Shown piece by piece: positions 1 to 11,128 of a stretch of 64,000 bases of DNA. The translations under genes were made by a program, and so were the position numbers. The notes under the pieces were generated by a model, which was not told where the DNA came from, did not search any database, and saw only the letters and a list, made by a program, of their open reading frames with translations. The stretch is taken from the NCBI GenBank assembly GCA_900169235.1, contig FWCC01000048.1:148745-212744 (forward strand), read 5' to 3'. Numbering within the stretch: the stretch's first letter is position 1; each line of letters starts with the position of its first letter. This stretch comes from Zarea fungicola. Its lineage: Eukaryota > Ascomycota > Sordariomycetes > Hypocreales > Cordycipitaceae.

Positions 1-560
1 TGTAGTCGTCGTCAGTGACCTTTTGTTCGTGTGAAAAGTCGACGCGGAGCTTACGGCCCATGATTTCGTAGTCGTTTAGGTTGCGGACAGCTGATGAGGC
101 AGAATCTGCTTTGGGGTTAGAAAAAGAAAAGAAAAAAAAAGTACAACTTTCCAGAAAGCAGGTTTTGCAGTGCTACGGGGAGGGGAAAAATAAAGTGGTG
201 GAATGTCGTACCAGTGTCTGGGTACTCAGCAAAACCGAAGCCTTTGGGGCGGCCAGTCTCTGAGTCGTAGACGAGGCGGAATCGCTCGACCTTGCCAGCG
301 TCGCTAAAGATGTCGGTGATTTGTTCCTCGGAAAGTCCTGTAGGAAAAGCGAAGAGCGTTAGAGATTGGTCACGGGAGACATGGTGTTATTTCCCAATTG
401 CATATGCAGATACACATGTAGGATCGGAAAGCGTTCAGGTGGACGTTTGGCGCAGCTGCCTGAGAGGCTCAAGGCTGCGTACAGGTGGCGACGACGGAAG
501 AAACGTACCGTATGGGATGTTGCCTACAAACACCACACGGGAGGGAGGGCGAGTCGACAT
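1..560 (-). CDS. Cleavage stimulation factor 64 kDa subunit (CstF-64 / Rna15), 5' part only
   Basis: The visible exons are 560..509, 337..212 and 105..1 (minus strand); the gene continues past the left edge. The spliced N-terminus reads MSTRPPSRVVFVGNIPYG, then GLSEEQITDIFSDAGKV, RPKGFGFAEYPD and NDYEIMGRKLRVDFSHE. This is a complete N-terminal RRM, with RNP2 (VFVGNIPYG) at about residues 10-18 and RNP1 (KGFGFAEY) about 35 residues later. The family is CstF-64/Rna15, which binds GU/U-rich elements downstream of poly(A) sites during mRNA 3'-end formation. The donors GTACGTTT (508) and GTACGACA (211) and the acceptors CTACAG (338) and AAGCAG (106) keep the frame. The hinge and C-terminal domains lie outside the window. 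The start is the first ATG and fits the usual very short N-terminus of the family. Confidence 0.92.
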
Positions 561-1490
561 GTTTCTTTTGCTCGGGACAGGAAAATATGGGAGGAATTGT
601 GATGCCCACCGTGAGCGGAAAGGTACAGGTAGAGGCCGGTCAATTGAGCAGCTGGACGAGAGCAAACAAAGTTGGGCGTGATTGGCGCAAGTAAATTTCG
701 ATGGGTAACAAGGAAAGGTTTCTTTGGCGGCGGGCGTCGATGAATCTGTCGGTCGCGACAGAGTTAAGCACTGATGGTGCAAATGCAAAAGAGGATATAT
801 TTGGGACTAAGGAGCTGTGAGGATGGAAAGCACAATGCCAGCTTGTGCAGCTCGGTAAATGTTTTACGGATATCAAACAAGTGACGACAGATTAGCTTGA
901 GAGCATCGCCAAACCAGCCGCTGGGCAGCAGCTCTGCGACCGGCGCAAAGTAGCTCCCATCCCAGCCGATTTGTGGTGGAAAGCCGGCGATTTGCCGATT
1001 CCCCGCTAATAAGAGCTCCAGGTACCTGGGTACCTACTACCAACCTACAGATACCTTTACATAATTAGCAGGGACGACACGCACGACAGCACGCACGACA
1101 GCGCGACCCCTGCCGGCAGGTACTACTAGCGCCCGGCGCCGCAGCTGTAAATGGGCCACCTGTGCCAGTCAGCGTCTGGTGGCTTTACTTGCGACTGTGG
1201 CCTCAATTGGCAACTTTTCTACATTTCGACTTCAGCCGCAGACTCGACTCTTCTCCAACCTTATCCCCATGGTCTCGGCAGCCTAGGTCAATCGCTTGAT
1301 CCTTTGCAACTACAGGCCACAATCACCGCAGCCATTGCAATATCGGCGACCCCTTGCGTCTGTCGCCTGCCAATTGCTGCTGCTGCTGCTGCACTGAGCC
1401 AGCTCCAATCCCTCTATTAGAATCGCTGTTATATCCAATCCGGGATTCTAGAATAACACGCACATAAACACACACACACACACACACACC
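561..1490. promoter_or_regulatory. Divergent promoter region between CstF-64 and ERV46
   Basis: This 930-bp gene-free interval lies between two divergent start codons. A CCAAT-type box (TGATTGG, 679-685) lies 119-125 bp upstream of the CstF-64 ATG. Short direct repeats of ACGCACGACAGC are present near 1078-1105, and several overlapping GGTACCT-like motifs near 1019-1040. The ERV46-proximal part is pyrimidine-rich and ends in a CA microsatellite. No coding exon is supported here; the small ORFs lack family resemblance. Confidence 0.6.
1469..1489. repeat. (CA)n microsatellite abutting the ERV46 start codon
   Basis: An uninterrupted CA dinucleotide tract ends one base before the ATG at 1491, so it forms the immediate 5' leader of ERV46. 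Replication slippage here would change leader length only. Confidence 0.9.
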
Positions 1491-2880
1491 ATGCCCGCCA
1501 AATCGAGATTCACAAGGCTTGATGCCTTTACCAAGACCGTCGATGAGGCTCGAATTCGAACCACCAGCGGTGGTGTTGTCACCATTGTCTCTCTGCTAGT
1601 TGTCGTCTTCCTCGTCTGGGGAGAATGGGCCGATTACAGGACAGTCGTCATTCGTCCAGAGCTCATCGTTGACAAGGGACGAGGTGAGTTGCAGATCTCT
1701 AGCACCACGTAACCATGTACGTGGCTAACAGTCCCCCTTCCTTAGGCGAGCGAATGGATATCCATCTCAACATCACCTTCCCCCGCATGCCCTGCGAGCT
1801 TCTCACACTGGATGTCATGGATGTGTCCGGAGAGCAGCAGCACGGTGTCGCCCACGGCGTCAACAAGGTCCGCCTCCGCCCGCAGGCGGATGGCGGCAGT
1901 GTCATTGACGTCTCCTCGCTGAACCTGCACCAAGACTCCGCCGAGCACCTTGACCCCAGCTACTGCGGCGATTGCGGCGGTGCGCCCGTGCCGAATAACG
2001 TCAAGAAGTCTGGCTGCTGCAACACCTGTGAGGAGATTCGCGACGCATACGCTCAGGTTTCATGGAGCTTTGGCGACGGCAAGGAATTCGAGCAGTGCCA
2101 GCGTGAGCACTACGCAGAGCGCCTCGAGGAGCAAAGGCACGAGGGCTGCCGCATCGACGGTCTCCTCCAGGTCAACAAAGTCGTCGGCAACTTCCATCTG
2201 GCCCCTGGCCGCAGCTTCAGCAACGGCAACATGCACGTGCACGATCTCAAGAACTACTGGGAGACGACGGGTGAGCAGAAGCACGATTTCACGCATACCA
2301 TCCACCACCTGCGATTCGGCCCTCAGCTACCCGCGTCAGTGACCCAGAAGGCGGGTGGCTCGCTCTGGACCAACCACCACCTCAATCCCCTGGACAATAC
2401 TCAGCAAAAGACTGACGACCCCAACTTTAACTTTATGTACTTTGTCAAGATTGTTCCCACCTCGTACCTCCCCCTCGGTTGGGAAACCAAGACTGGCCTG
2501 GTCAACACGGATGGCAGTGTCGAAACTCACCAGTACTCTGTGACTAGCCACAAGAGAAGTCTCTCTGGCGGCAATGATGCTGCCGAAGGCCATGCCGAAC
2601 GTCTTCACTCGAGAGGTGGTATTCCCGGCGTCTTCTTCTCTTATGTAAGTTTTGCGGCAGAGCTACAAAAAAAAGGTTAACTGAAAGCTAACAAGTTATC
2701 CCAAAGGATATTTCGCCTATGAAGGTCATTAACCGCGAGGAGCGCGCCAAGAGCTTCCTCGGCTTCATTGCTGGTCTCTGCGCTGTTGTTGGCGGTACCC
2801 TTACTGTTGCTGCTGCTGTTGATCGCGGTGTGTTTGAGGGCACGACAAGACTGAAGAAGATTCGCAACAAGACCATGTAA
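1491..2880 (+). CDS. ERV46: ER-Golgi vesicle protein Erv46 (ERGIC-3 family)
   Basis: Exons are 1491-1683, 1746-2644 and 2707-2880, giving 421 residues, the usual family length. The product is an integral COPII-vesicle protein that cycles between ER and Golgi with Erv41 as a cargo receptor. An N-terminal membrane segment is at about 27-46 (GVVTIVSLLVVVFLVWGEW). A long luminal domain follows with the family Cys cluster (YCGDC, SGCCNTC). A second membrane segment is at about 381-401, after the conserved FFSYDISPMKVINREE. The short cytosolic tail ends KIRNKTM. Both introns are 62 bp (GTGAGT...TTAG, GTAAGT...AAAG), and the exon junctions restore the family sequence DKGRGERMDIHLNITFPRMP. It is transcribed away from CstF-64. 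Confidence 0.95.
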
Positions 2881-5800
2881 GGCTTATATTGTCAATATGG
2901 AGATGATTTCAATTTCTGGGTACAAAACTTTTACAGGGAGATGATGTGGTTGCTGTTGGCGCATCATAGCAATTTTTGGCGTTTTATTTTGGTTTGAACT
3001 GGTTAATTGTAGTTTTGTTTCTGGGTCAAGGCAGATATCGAAAAGAAAGGGAGGCGGCGAAATGGTGCATGTAGCAAGAGACAAGTGACAGGACAGAATT
3101 TAGACAAGACCGGGGAGTGTTGCTGATGATACTTGGGGTTGACAAGAAAATTAACTGCGTTTACTATAAAGAAGAGGAGAGAGAGAGAGACTGTCTGATT
3201 CAAAATTGGTTGTGTAGCCAGCGACTCTTTAAAAGTGCAAAATATTCCAACTATATTTTCCAATTGAAAAGGCAATGCTGCAACGCTTGTGTTGATATTC
3301 TCTACAGGGTATCGTGGAGAGAATACGTTGGAGGTGCAAGTCACCAGTGAGCTAGCTACATGTACATGTTTCACCCCAACTCGCAGGGGGCAATCATCCT
3401 CGGTGCCTGCCCGTATGAGCGCCGAGACGGGTCTCACAATAATGATAAATGAGCGTAATTCTGGGTAAACAAATAAAGAACATGTGGGAGTTGACGTTTG
3501 ACGAGGTTGCAATATGCTCCGTCGGCTTCTACAGTAACGTAAAGATGGGCACCAAGGTGCCACTGGGCATGCCACCGAGCTTGTCGCAGGAGGTGGGATA
3601 GCTGTAGGTTGAACGAAGCCAAACCCTTGGGCGAATCCGTCCTTGTAAATACCAGTTGGAAAATACATTTTCTAGGCGTTAAAACCCGCCATATCGTTGA
3701 GCGAAGTTTCGAGTGAGAAACATGCAGGGTTAATAAGCTGAGACCTGTCAATCCTACATGAGCCCAGACCAAGGGGCACGTAAAACTAGCGTGGCCAACT
3801 GCACAGCAACGTGATACAAGAAATATTTATGATATGGTCTGCTGCCATACATGGACAGGGCGTGGAGTACATAGAGTAGGCATAACAAGGTAGCTTTATT
3901 AATAAATAGGCGGGGACTGGGATCGGAACGAAGTGCTGCAAAATATACATTAACCTTTTCTTGTGAAACGAGAGAAGTGGCTAGACAGGTTCAATCCCAA
4001 ACCCCTGATGCACGCGAACAAAGGGCCGTTTCTAAAATACGAGCTTGGACGTGTTCGTTGCCACTTGTGCATCTTGAGTGGCTAATAAATCTGCAGGGAA
4101 AAAAAAAGTGTAGCGAATGAATTGGGGAAAAAGGAGCGTGACGTTGGCCAAAAAAGGAATGAGATGGTAGTTAGCTCATCCACAAACCAAACGGCGTAAA
4201 TGAACGGCGTAATTGAGAGATGCAGGGACCTGTGTGGCTAGTAGAGATTGAGATGGGCGTAGTTGTAATTAGTTATGGAAAGTAATTAGTACGGTAGCAG
4301 CTGAAGAGGGGCCGCCAAAAAGGTTTTGATGGAATAATTGATGAAGCCATTTGTTCAAAGGTGTTGGGTATCTATGTACGTAGTATTTAATAACAGATAG
4401 TAACTTGGAATATACGATTTGCTATAGTTAGGATGGATTATGTACAGTACCTTCCTTCATTCTCTCCTCCAGTTCCAAGGACTCCCCTGCCCTTCCGTAC
4501 TGTACCTCTCAAACCACTGAACAACTCCAGACTGTGGCAATGTGGCTTTGGTTGGGTACGGAGTACATGGACCCTGCGGCCTCAGTAAACACTGCAATGG
4601 TAGGTACCTACTAGTGAGTCCAACGCCACTGGCCTGGTCGCTGGGATTGTGTGGGGGCCTTTTGGAACGCATAGGTTGTCCACTAAAAAGTCGCCATCGA
4701 CAGTGCATCTCGTAACGAAGCCATCCAACCATCCAAAGGGGCAACGAATCAACGATGCGAGCTCCAACGAAACCAAGTGGATTGCCCCTAAAACGGACCA
4801 AAAAGGCCACTGTAGTTACAAAAGGGTAAAGATGCGAGTCAAACAGCAACTGCGCAGCTTCCTCTTTCCCCTCCCTGTCATGAGAGCTACCCACACAGCA
4901 TGACAGCCACCCACCCGCCTTGCCAACCTGTGGCCCAGGCACAGTCCTGGACCCGGGGCAGCCACTAAAAAAGGAAACGAGGCACTAGCTGCCCTTTTTG
5001 CAGCAAACGAGCCCTGTAGACCCAATGGTCCAGTGTTATTAGACTTATTTTAGCATGCCTGGTCCGCCAAGGGTTTCTTACCACGCGGGCTGGTTCCACT
5101 GTAATAATGTCCACTTCAATCAACTGGACGAAGTAACGTGGCTCAGCAGTTGTCCACAGTCTCCCCCCCAATGCCCCCTTTCCGCGCCGCCTTCTACGCC
5201 ACTGCATGGCCCCCGTCTTTTAGCAGCCAGTGTGCCTCCAGTATGCCTCCAGTGCGTGTCGTCGCTCCTCCTCTCTGCATTTGCTGCACCCGTCTTCTGC
5301 TTCCCCGTCGCCAAACCACTGCCAAACCGCAAGCCCGCAGCCAAAGGAATTGTAATTTCCGTTTCCCGTTGGCACATATTCGCTCTCTCTCCCGTCTAAA
5401 ACTCTCGCTGCTGGGATACTGTCTCCTGCATCCCATCGCCGGTCCGATTTCCTTTGCGTGCCTCTTTTCCTTCCCTCGTCTTCTTTGAGACCTAATAACG
5501 CCGGGGTGGCACTTCAACCGGCACCCTTTCAGTGGTCCCGCCAGCACCCCTCTGCCACTAAAACAGGTTCCCCCGACTACCACGCCTCCTCTACATGCCT
5601 CTCGGCCGTCCGGCTACCATCTGCGAATTTTACCCGACTTTACCTGCCCAGCACCTTTTATGGTGGTTCATATTCTGTTGCAGGAAACAAAATCATCGCA
5701 TCGGCAGCAATTGCCTCTTCTCGCCGCTCATCGTCTGCGCCGTTGCGCTGCGCTTACTTTTTGTTGACACTGCCATCGCTCAGGCCCCCCCGGTCGAAAC

Positions 5801-6031
5801 GAACCTTTGCGACGACGACGACGACCCCAGTTCCTCTAGCAGGTCAACTGCATAGCCCAAATTCGCCATCCGATACATGGCGAGCGCCTCAAACGCAGTT
5901 TTGCTCCCCTCACGCTTAACTGTCGCTTCTTTGGACCGCCGCTCTCACTTAGACTCGTTGGCTGCGCTGCCAAAACACTGTCGTCTGCTTCCACCACTGT
6001 CGCAACCCCCGGCGAGCACCCCGTAGACATC
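2881..6031. other. Long intergenic interval and Nif1-like 5' leader
   Basis: About 3.15 kb contains no recognisable gene. The first part carries the ERV46 3' region, with a GA tract at 3177-3190. A minus-strand open frame of 221 codons (3003-3668) starts with a real ATG but has no family resemblance. A TACGGAGTA 9-mer is at 4557-4565. From about 5140 to 6031 the plus strand is strongly C/T-rich and carries several upstream ATGs, as expected of a long fungal leader and promoter for the gene at 6032. No tRNA, rRNA or transposon end was seen. Confidence 0.5.
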
Positions 6032-8321
6032 ATGTCTAAACGTCCCAACTTGTTGGAGCTGCGCTCAGACTCGCACTTGTCGTCTCTTTCAAGCGGCTCC
6101 AGACCCCTACGTTCGCCACGTCTGCATATTGCTGGAGAGGCACCGCCGGAACTCTCTCCTCTCGATGCCTTTGCGCTCCAGAGTCGCATCCTCGCCCGAC
6201 AGCTCCAGGATGGTGACAAGCATGGCAACAGAGTTAGTCGTCTGCCGCCTCTCACCCTCGACAGCCCTCTTGTCGTCCAAGGACGCTCTGATTACTTTCG
6301 CTCCATGTCCCAGGATTCGCCAACCGACCCCGGCGACTCGCCCCGCGAACCAGTCGGGCTCAAGACTGAGGTTGAGGATGCCTTTGATATAGCTGACCGT
6401 CCGGTTTCTGTACACGCGCGAATGAGCCGTGTCCCGCCAAATCTAGATGACGCCCCGCCGATGCCTGGTGCATTTCCAGACCTGCCTGCGGCCAGCCACG
6501 ATCTCAAAGTCGATGAAAACGACGTCTTCTTTGGTGCTCGCACCCGTTCCCCCTCGCCAATCCAGAGCATTGAAAGTGTTCAGAGCACCCAGGGCGATAC
6601 CCACTCACAGCTTGACAAGCGATCCGAAAAATCGCCGGTTCGAAATGTACCTGGCGCCTTTCCGTCTGCTCAATCATCTGGCTCCCCGGAAAGGGTGCGT
6701 CCTACATATGAAGACACCCGTCTTGTTCCACCTCGTCCTCCGTTCCTAGCCAATCGATCACCTAGCGCCAGGTCCTCTCCATCTGCTTCCATTGACGAAG
6801 ATATTCTTAGCACCCCAGCAAGCTCCTTTCATTCGGTCCGTAAACTCTCGTCTGGAAGCAGTGCATTTGCCGCTGGCGTTCTCGCCAACAGCAGTTTCCA
6901 GCGATCTCCCTCTGTGGCTTCCGATTCTTCAGCATTTCCACGTCCTTCCTTCAATTTTTCTCGACCACTCAGCAGAGCTGGAACACCTTCATTCGACTTG
7001 CCTTCACGGCAGGCATCCTCTGACAGCCAGCCTTCATTTATGGTCGCCGATGATTCAGTCCATACCCCCATCAGCATGCACAGCGAAGCTTTCCTAGATC
7101 AGCAAGCAGAAGATGCCAGAGGCGGTGGGCAATCATATATTTACTCCAAATTCACCCTCCCAAGAGGCAAATCCATTCAGAGATCGGAGCCGCCAGAAAA
7201 CTACCCGCTTACGCCCTCGAACTCCAATCACCAAAGTCAGCAAGTTTCACCACCTTCACCCCCCACACGGCCGTCCAGCTCTTCCGCAAGATTTATGGGA
7301 GACGATGCATCCAGTTTTATTGCACGCCCGTCTTTTGAGGCTAGCAAGGCAAGCCTTGATATCTCAAGGCTACCCGCGAACTACCAGTCTCATAACCCAC
7401 GCCAGCCATCTTTCGATATCACGGGTCGTCCAGACGAGATTTCCCGTGGCCGCACCTTGCAGTCTAATCTGAATGAGGCCCGCGGAAGAACACCTGCCTC
7501 GACCACAACGAGTGATAGTGCCGGAACTATTCGACCAACTCCGACACTCGCCTCACAGTCATCGCCACTGCCGGAAATGACAGCTGAGGACCATCTTGAA
7601 AAGGGTATCCAGCTGCATGAGAATGGGTCGCTCAAGGAGTCGACATACCATTTGCGTCTAGCAGCAAAGCAAAATAATCCAACTGCCATGTTGCTATACG
7701 CCCTCGCGTGTCGTCATGGCTGGGGAATGCGCCCCAGTCAGAAAGATGGAGTCGAGTGGCTTCGCAGAGCTGCTGAGCATGCTAGTACCGAAATAGCTGA
7801 TGACGAAGACGACTTGAAGGAGGGCAAGCAAGTAAATGTCCTAGAAAGGCGAGCGCGTAAGGCGCAGTTTGCCTTGAGCATTTACGAGCTAGGCGTTAGT
7901 CATATGAACGGATGGGGCATAGAGCAAGATAAGACGCTTGCTCTTAGATGCTTTGAAATTGCAGGCAGTAAGTAACCGCTGTACTTTATTGTAGAATATC
8001 CAAATTAACATGTTTTACAGACTGGGGCGACGTCGATGCACTCGCCGAAGCGGGATTCTGCTATGCTCAGGGCATCGGTTGCAAGAAAAATCTAAAGAAG
8101 AGCGCGAAATTCTACAGGCTTGCCGAAGCAAAGGGCATGAGCATGGTCGGCAACAGCTGGTATGTTTGCTCCTTACCACATCTGGACACATTTAGTTCTA
8201 ACCATGAGCCAGGATACACAAATCCAAATATAATGAAGAAACAACGCCTTCCAAGGACAAAAAGGCCCGAAGCAAGTCGCGGACACGAACCATGTTTGGT
8301 TTGAGGCATCGTGCAGACTAA
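6032..8321 (+). CDS. Sel1-repeat protein, Nif1-type (Nim1-interacting cell-cycle regulator family)
   Basis: Exons are 6032-7967, 8021-8159 and 8213-8321, giving 727 residues. Residues 1-515 or so are Ser/Pro-rich and predicted disordered. They begin MSKRPNLLELRSDSHLSSLS, a block typical of fungal Nif1-like proteins. From about 520 on there are Sel1/TPR-like repeats: AEDHLEKGIQLHENGSLKES, LACRHGWGMRPSQKDGVEWL, GVSHMNGWGIEQDKTLALRC and GFCYAQGIGCKKNLKKSAKF. Splicing joins the last repeats and gives the tail SWIHKSKY...GLRHRAD. In fission yeast Nif1 inhibits the Nim1/Cdr1 kinase at mitotic entry; that role is known for the family and only inferred here. The related chitin-synthase activators (Chs4/Skt5) also have Sel1 repeats but differ in the N-terminus. 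Confidence 0.85.
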
Positions 8322-9216
8322 AAGGCACCAGTACAACCAACTAAGAAGGATGAGAGAATCATCACTCATCAAATCAGCATAAAAACGCGCGCGGAGGAAA
8401 GCCCCGCGGGCAATAATGATGACGAAGAAACAAAACTCAACCAGCATAATTCATACCATTTCCGGATATCCCATTCTATAACCATTTCTCGCAAGTTGCC
8501 TAACTGAGCAACTGCGCTGGAATATTTTCGATTTACAGGCGCAGCCGGCTCTTACTACAATCGCTTCTACTTTTCAATTTCGTTTTCCATCTTCTCTATA
8601 CCACTTTTCTACCCTTCTTCCGCTTGGAGACAGGCGTCTCAACCTTTTTTTTTTCTTTTTTACTTATGCGAGTGCACTTGGAGGGGTTCAAAGGGCTAGC
8701 TTTTCATGTCGGCGGAATACTTTGTCTTGTCTTGATTCAGTGAAGGGGCTCTTTTGTGCTTTCCTATTTCATTGTACATTTTACTCACTCATGTTGGTGG
8801 TTCCTTTTTGTTTTTATCTCTTTTTTTATTATTTATCTACCAAAGCATGCTACCGATAGCGAGCGGTAAGCGGGTAGCTATCATCGGCCTTGGTGTATCT
8901 GCAGGCCTGATCTTCATGGTCTTGCAACAAAAATCTACTCAATAATAGGAAGAATATTCATCGAATTCTTGCTTCTAACGTGCATACATTTTCTGCATTG
9001 TAGCCAGCCACGGGTATTCTTTTTTATCAGCTGCATCTTTACTGTTGTAGTTACAAATATCTCTTGCTTGCTGGGCAGAAAGATTTTTTTTTTTTTTTAA
9101 AAAAAAGGTGATATTGTTACAATTCTTTATCGTCTTCTTGTATCTAACCGCAATATCTGTCGTTCCCGCTCCATTGTTATTCCCTTAATTCTCTTTACGT
9201 TTGCACATTGATTCAT
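8322..9216. other. Convergent intergenic region, Nif1-like and PUP1 3' regions
   Basis: This 895-bp interval lies between convergent stop codons. It is rich in T and A runs (8647-8661, 9086-9107), consistent with polyadenylation regions for both genes. A short plus-strand frame with a hydrophobic stretch (8847-8945, 32 codons) is not supported as a gene. Confidence 0.5.
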
Positions 9217-10118
9217 TCACGTGTCCACCTCCATCTGGTCGCCGACAAGAGGTACCTCCTGGACGGTAATATATCTCCCAATCTCATTCTTCTGGATAAT
9301 CTTTTCGTTGAGGACATTGGTCGTGCCTTTGGGGAAGACGTAGCTCTGCAGCTTAGCCGACTTTTCGTTGGGCTTGATAAAGTTGCGCAGCAGCGTCGTC
9401 TTCTCCTGTGTGATGACAGCCACGTCGACGTTGGAGCCCGAGCCCAGGTCGTTAAAGATGCCCGCCATGATGGCATCGCTGGTGAGCTTGACGGCCTCGT
9501 CCTTGGTCAGGCTGGGCTTCCACTGCGTCTCAAAGACGCTCATGGCGGCGAGGCTGCCGCTGCCCATGGTGACGTAGGGGAGCTTGTCGGTGCTGCCGTG
9601 GGCGTGGACGGTGAAGAGGTGGGTGCCCGTGGGGTCGCAGCCGGCGACGACGAGGTAGGCGCCAATGTGGCCTTGGTAGCGGAAGAGGTGCTGCTTGAGC
9701 ATCGTCATGCAGGTGACGACGCGGGGCTTGCGGCCTGTCGAGAGGGAGTGCAGCTCGAGCTGCGAGGAGATGAGCGCCGTCGTGAACTCGGTGTCGGCGG
9801 CCGTGCCGGCGCCGGCGCACCAGATCTGGGGGGTGATGTAGTGCAGCTTCTCGCAGTTTTTGTCGGCGACGATTGGGCCGGATGTGGCTCGTGTATCGGC
9901 AGCAATCTAGAAAAGAGGAATAGATGGTTAAGATGTATGTTGCCAGAGCTCCGAGAGAAAGAGCGCGATAGGAAGCGGATCACAAAACGTACTACGACAC
10001 CGCCATCATATATGCAACCAACAATGGTCGTTCCGGTACTGGTAGCCTTGGGCAGAGGCACGCCGCGCGAGTGCAGGGCCGCATTGCGGTTGTAGTTGGT
10101 AAAGTCGAAGCCAGGCAT
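9217..10118 (-). CDS. PUP1: 20S proteasome subunit beta-2 (trypsin-like, beta type-7)
   Basis: Exons are 10118..9993 and 9906..9217, giving 271 residues, a typical Pup1 length. A 29-residue propeptide ends in Gly before the nucleophile Thr30 (motif GTTIVG). Asp46 (AADTRAT) and Lys62 (DKNCEK) sit at mature positions 17 and 33, so the N-terminal nucleophile triad is complete. The C-terminal arm [11 protein letters not shown], which wraps the neighbouring beta-3 subunit, is also visible. The product is the subunit with trypsin-like activity in the 20S core. The single intron (86 bp, GTACGT...TCTAG) sits between VV and IAADTRAT. The gene is divergent from NUP159. Confidence 0.96.
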
Positions 10119-10567
10119 GGTGTGTGGTGGCGGGCAAGCCTAAAGCTACGCTTGGAAGCTATATCTGGTTGCAAGGAGATTTGCCGTCACTCTTCTTTCG
10201 TCTTTCGCAGGAGTAATGACCTCAATTTAGGTGGGTCGTTGTTGAAGTTGGGTTCCGTGTGAATTGAGGCTGTCGAGGCTTCAAAGACAAAACGCAAGGT
10301 CGTGGCTGTTTGTAGTGTTGGACAAGGCAGAGCTGATGACGAGGCTAAAAGGTGCCTTCGCTGCCAGAGACGCAGTATTGGAGCTCAACACCAGGGGCGC
10401 GTGCTGATTGGCTCTGGCGGTCTCCCCAGGTTGCAGTGCTGTCGCATCCTGCAGGGGCAAAGCTACCTGCACGTGATATGGAAGCTCTCCGCGTCTCCGT
10501 TTTAAACGGGCCGTACCAAACGGTGTTTGCAATGACCGCCAGTAACAAAATAGCAAAATAAAACGAA

Positions 10568-10602
<35 letters not shown>

Positions 10603-11128
10603 AAAAAAGGAGTAAAATCTATTGTCAATTTTTTCGAATGTATAATCGGTATACAATTCTTCTCAATACATTTTATGAGCAATTGGAGGATGCTTCGTAG
10701 CCAAACGTTTCACTGCCAAAACGGTACAAGCAGCCCAAGGTGAGGCTAGGAAGCTGGAGCCTAGACCGCTGACTGCGCAGGGATTGGAGAGCTCCAAACC
10801 TTTTGTTCAACCCGAATCTCATTCTGCCAAAAACGAAATCATCGCGTACCGCAACGCGCAACCACATTTTGGAGCCGACTTCCGGCGCTGGGTTTGGATT
10901 GCTTTTATCCTTTCGAGATACCCTTGCGCTCTGGATATTTTTACAACTTTCTAAAAATCTTTTTGTTGCTTCAGGACTCGCAGCCGACGGTCCTGGTTGC
11001 TCGTCCAGCAAACAACAAAGGAATAAAAAACAGCTGCACTGGCGAATCTTCAACCAGCCCATGTGCCACAACATCGGGTGTCGATATCGAAGCATCTTGA
11101 AAAATTCTCGTACAAGACACTTGAAAAG
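10119..11128. promoter_or_regulatory. Divergent promoter region between PUP1 and NUP159
   Basis: This is a 1-kb gene-free interval. It contains a CCAAT-type box (TGATTGG, 10405-10411), an E-box CACGTG (10470-10475) and an AT microsatellite (10572-10599). The sites are read from sequence only. The transcription-factor assignments (HAP complex; bHLH/Cbf1-like) follow from the consensus motifs. Confidence 0.5.
10572..10599. repeat. (AT)n microsatellite
   Basis: Fourteen AT units lie in the PUP1-NUP159 intergenic region, followed by a short T run and an A run. The tract may form a cruciform or nucleosome-poor spot. It is self-complementary, so strand has no meaning. Confidence 0.9.

Noticed and set aside
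3985..4010. B-box-like GGTTCAATCC
   Set aside because: The flanking bases do not form a T stem and no A box is present at the right distance.
8847..8945. Small hydrophobic peptide (MLPIASGKRVAIIGLGVSAG)
   Set aside because: It lies in the 3' region of the Nif1-like gene, is only 32 codons and has no family support.
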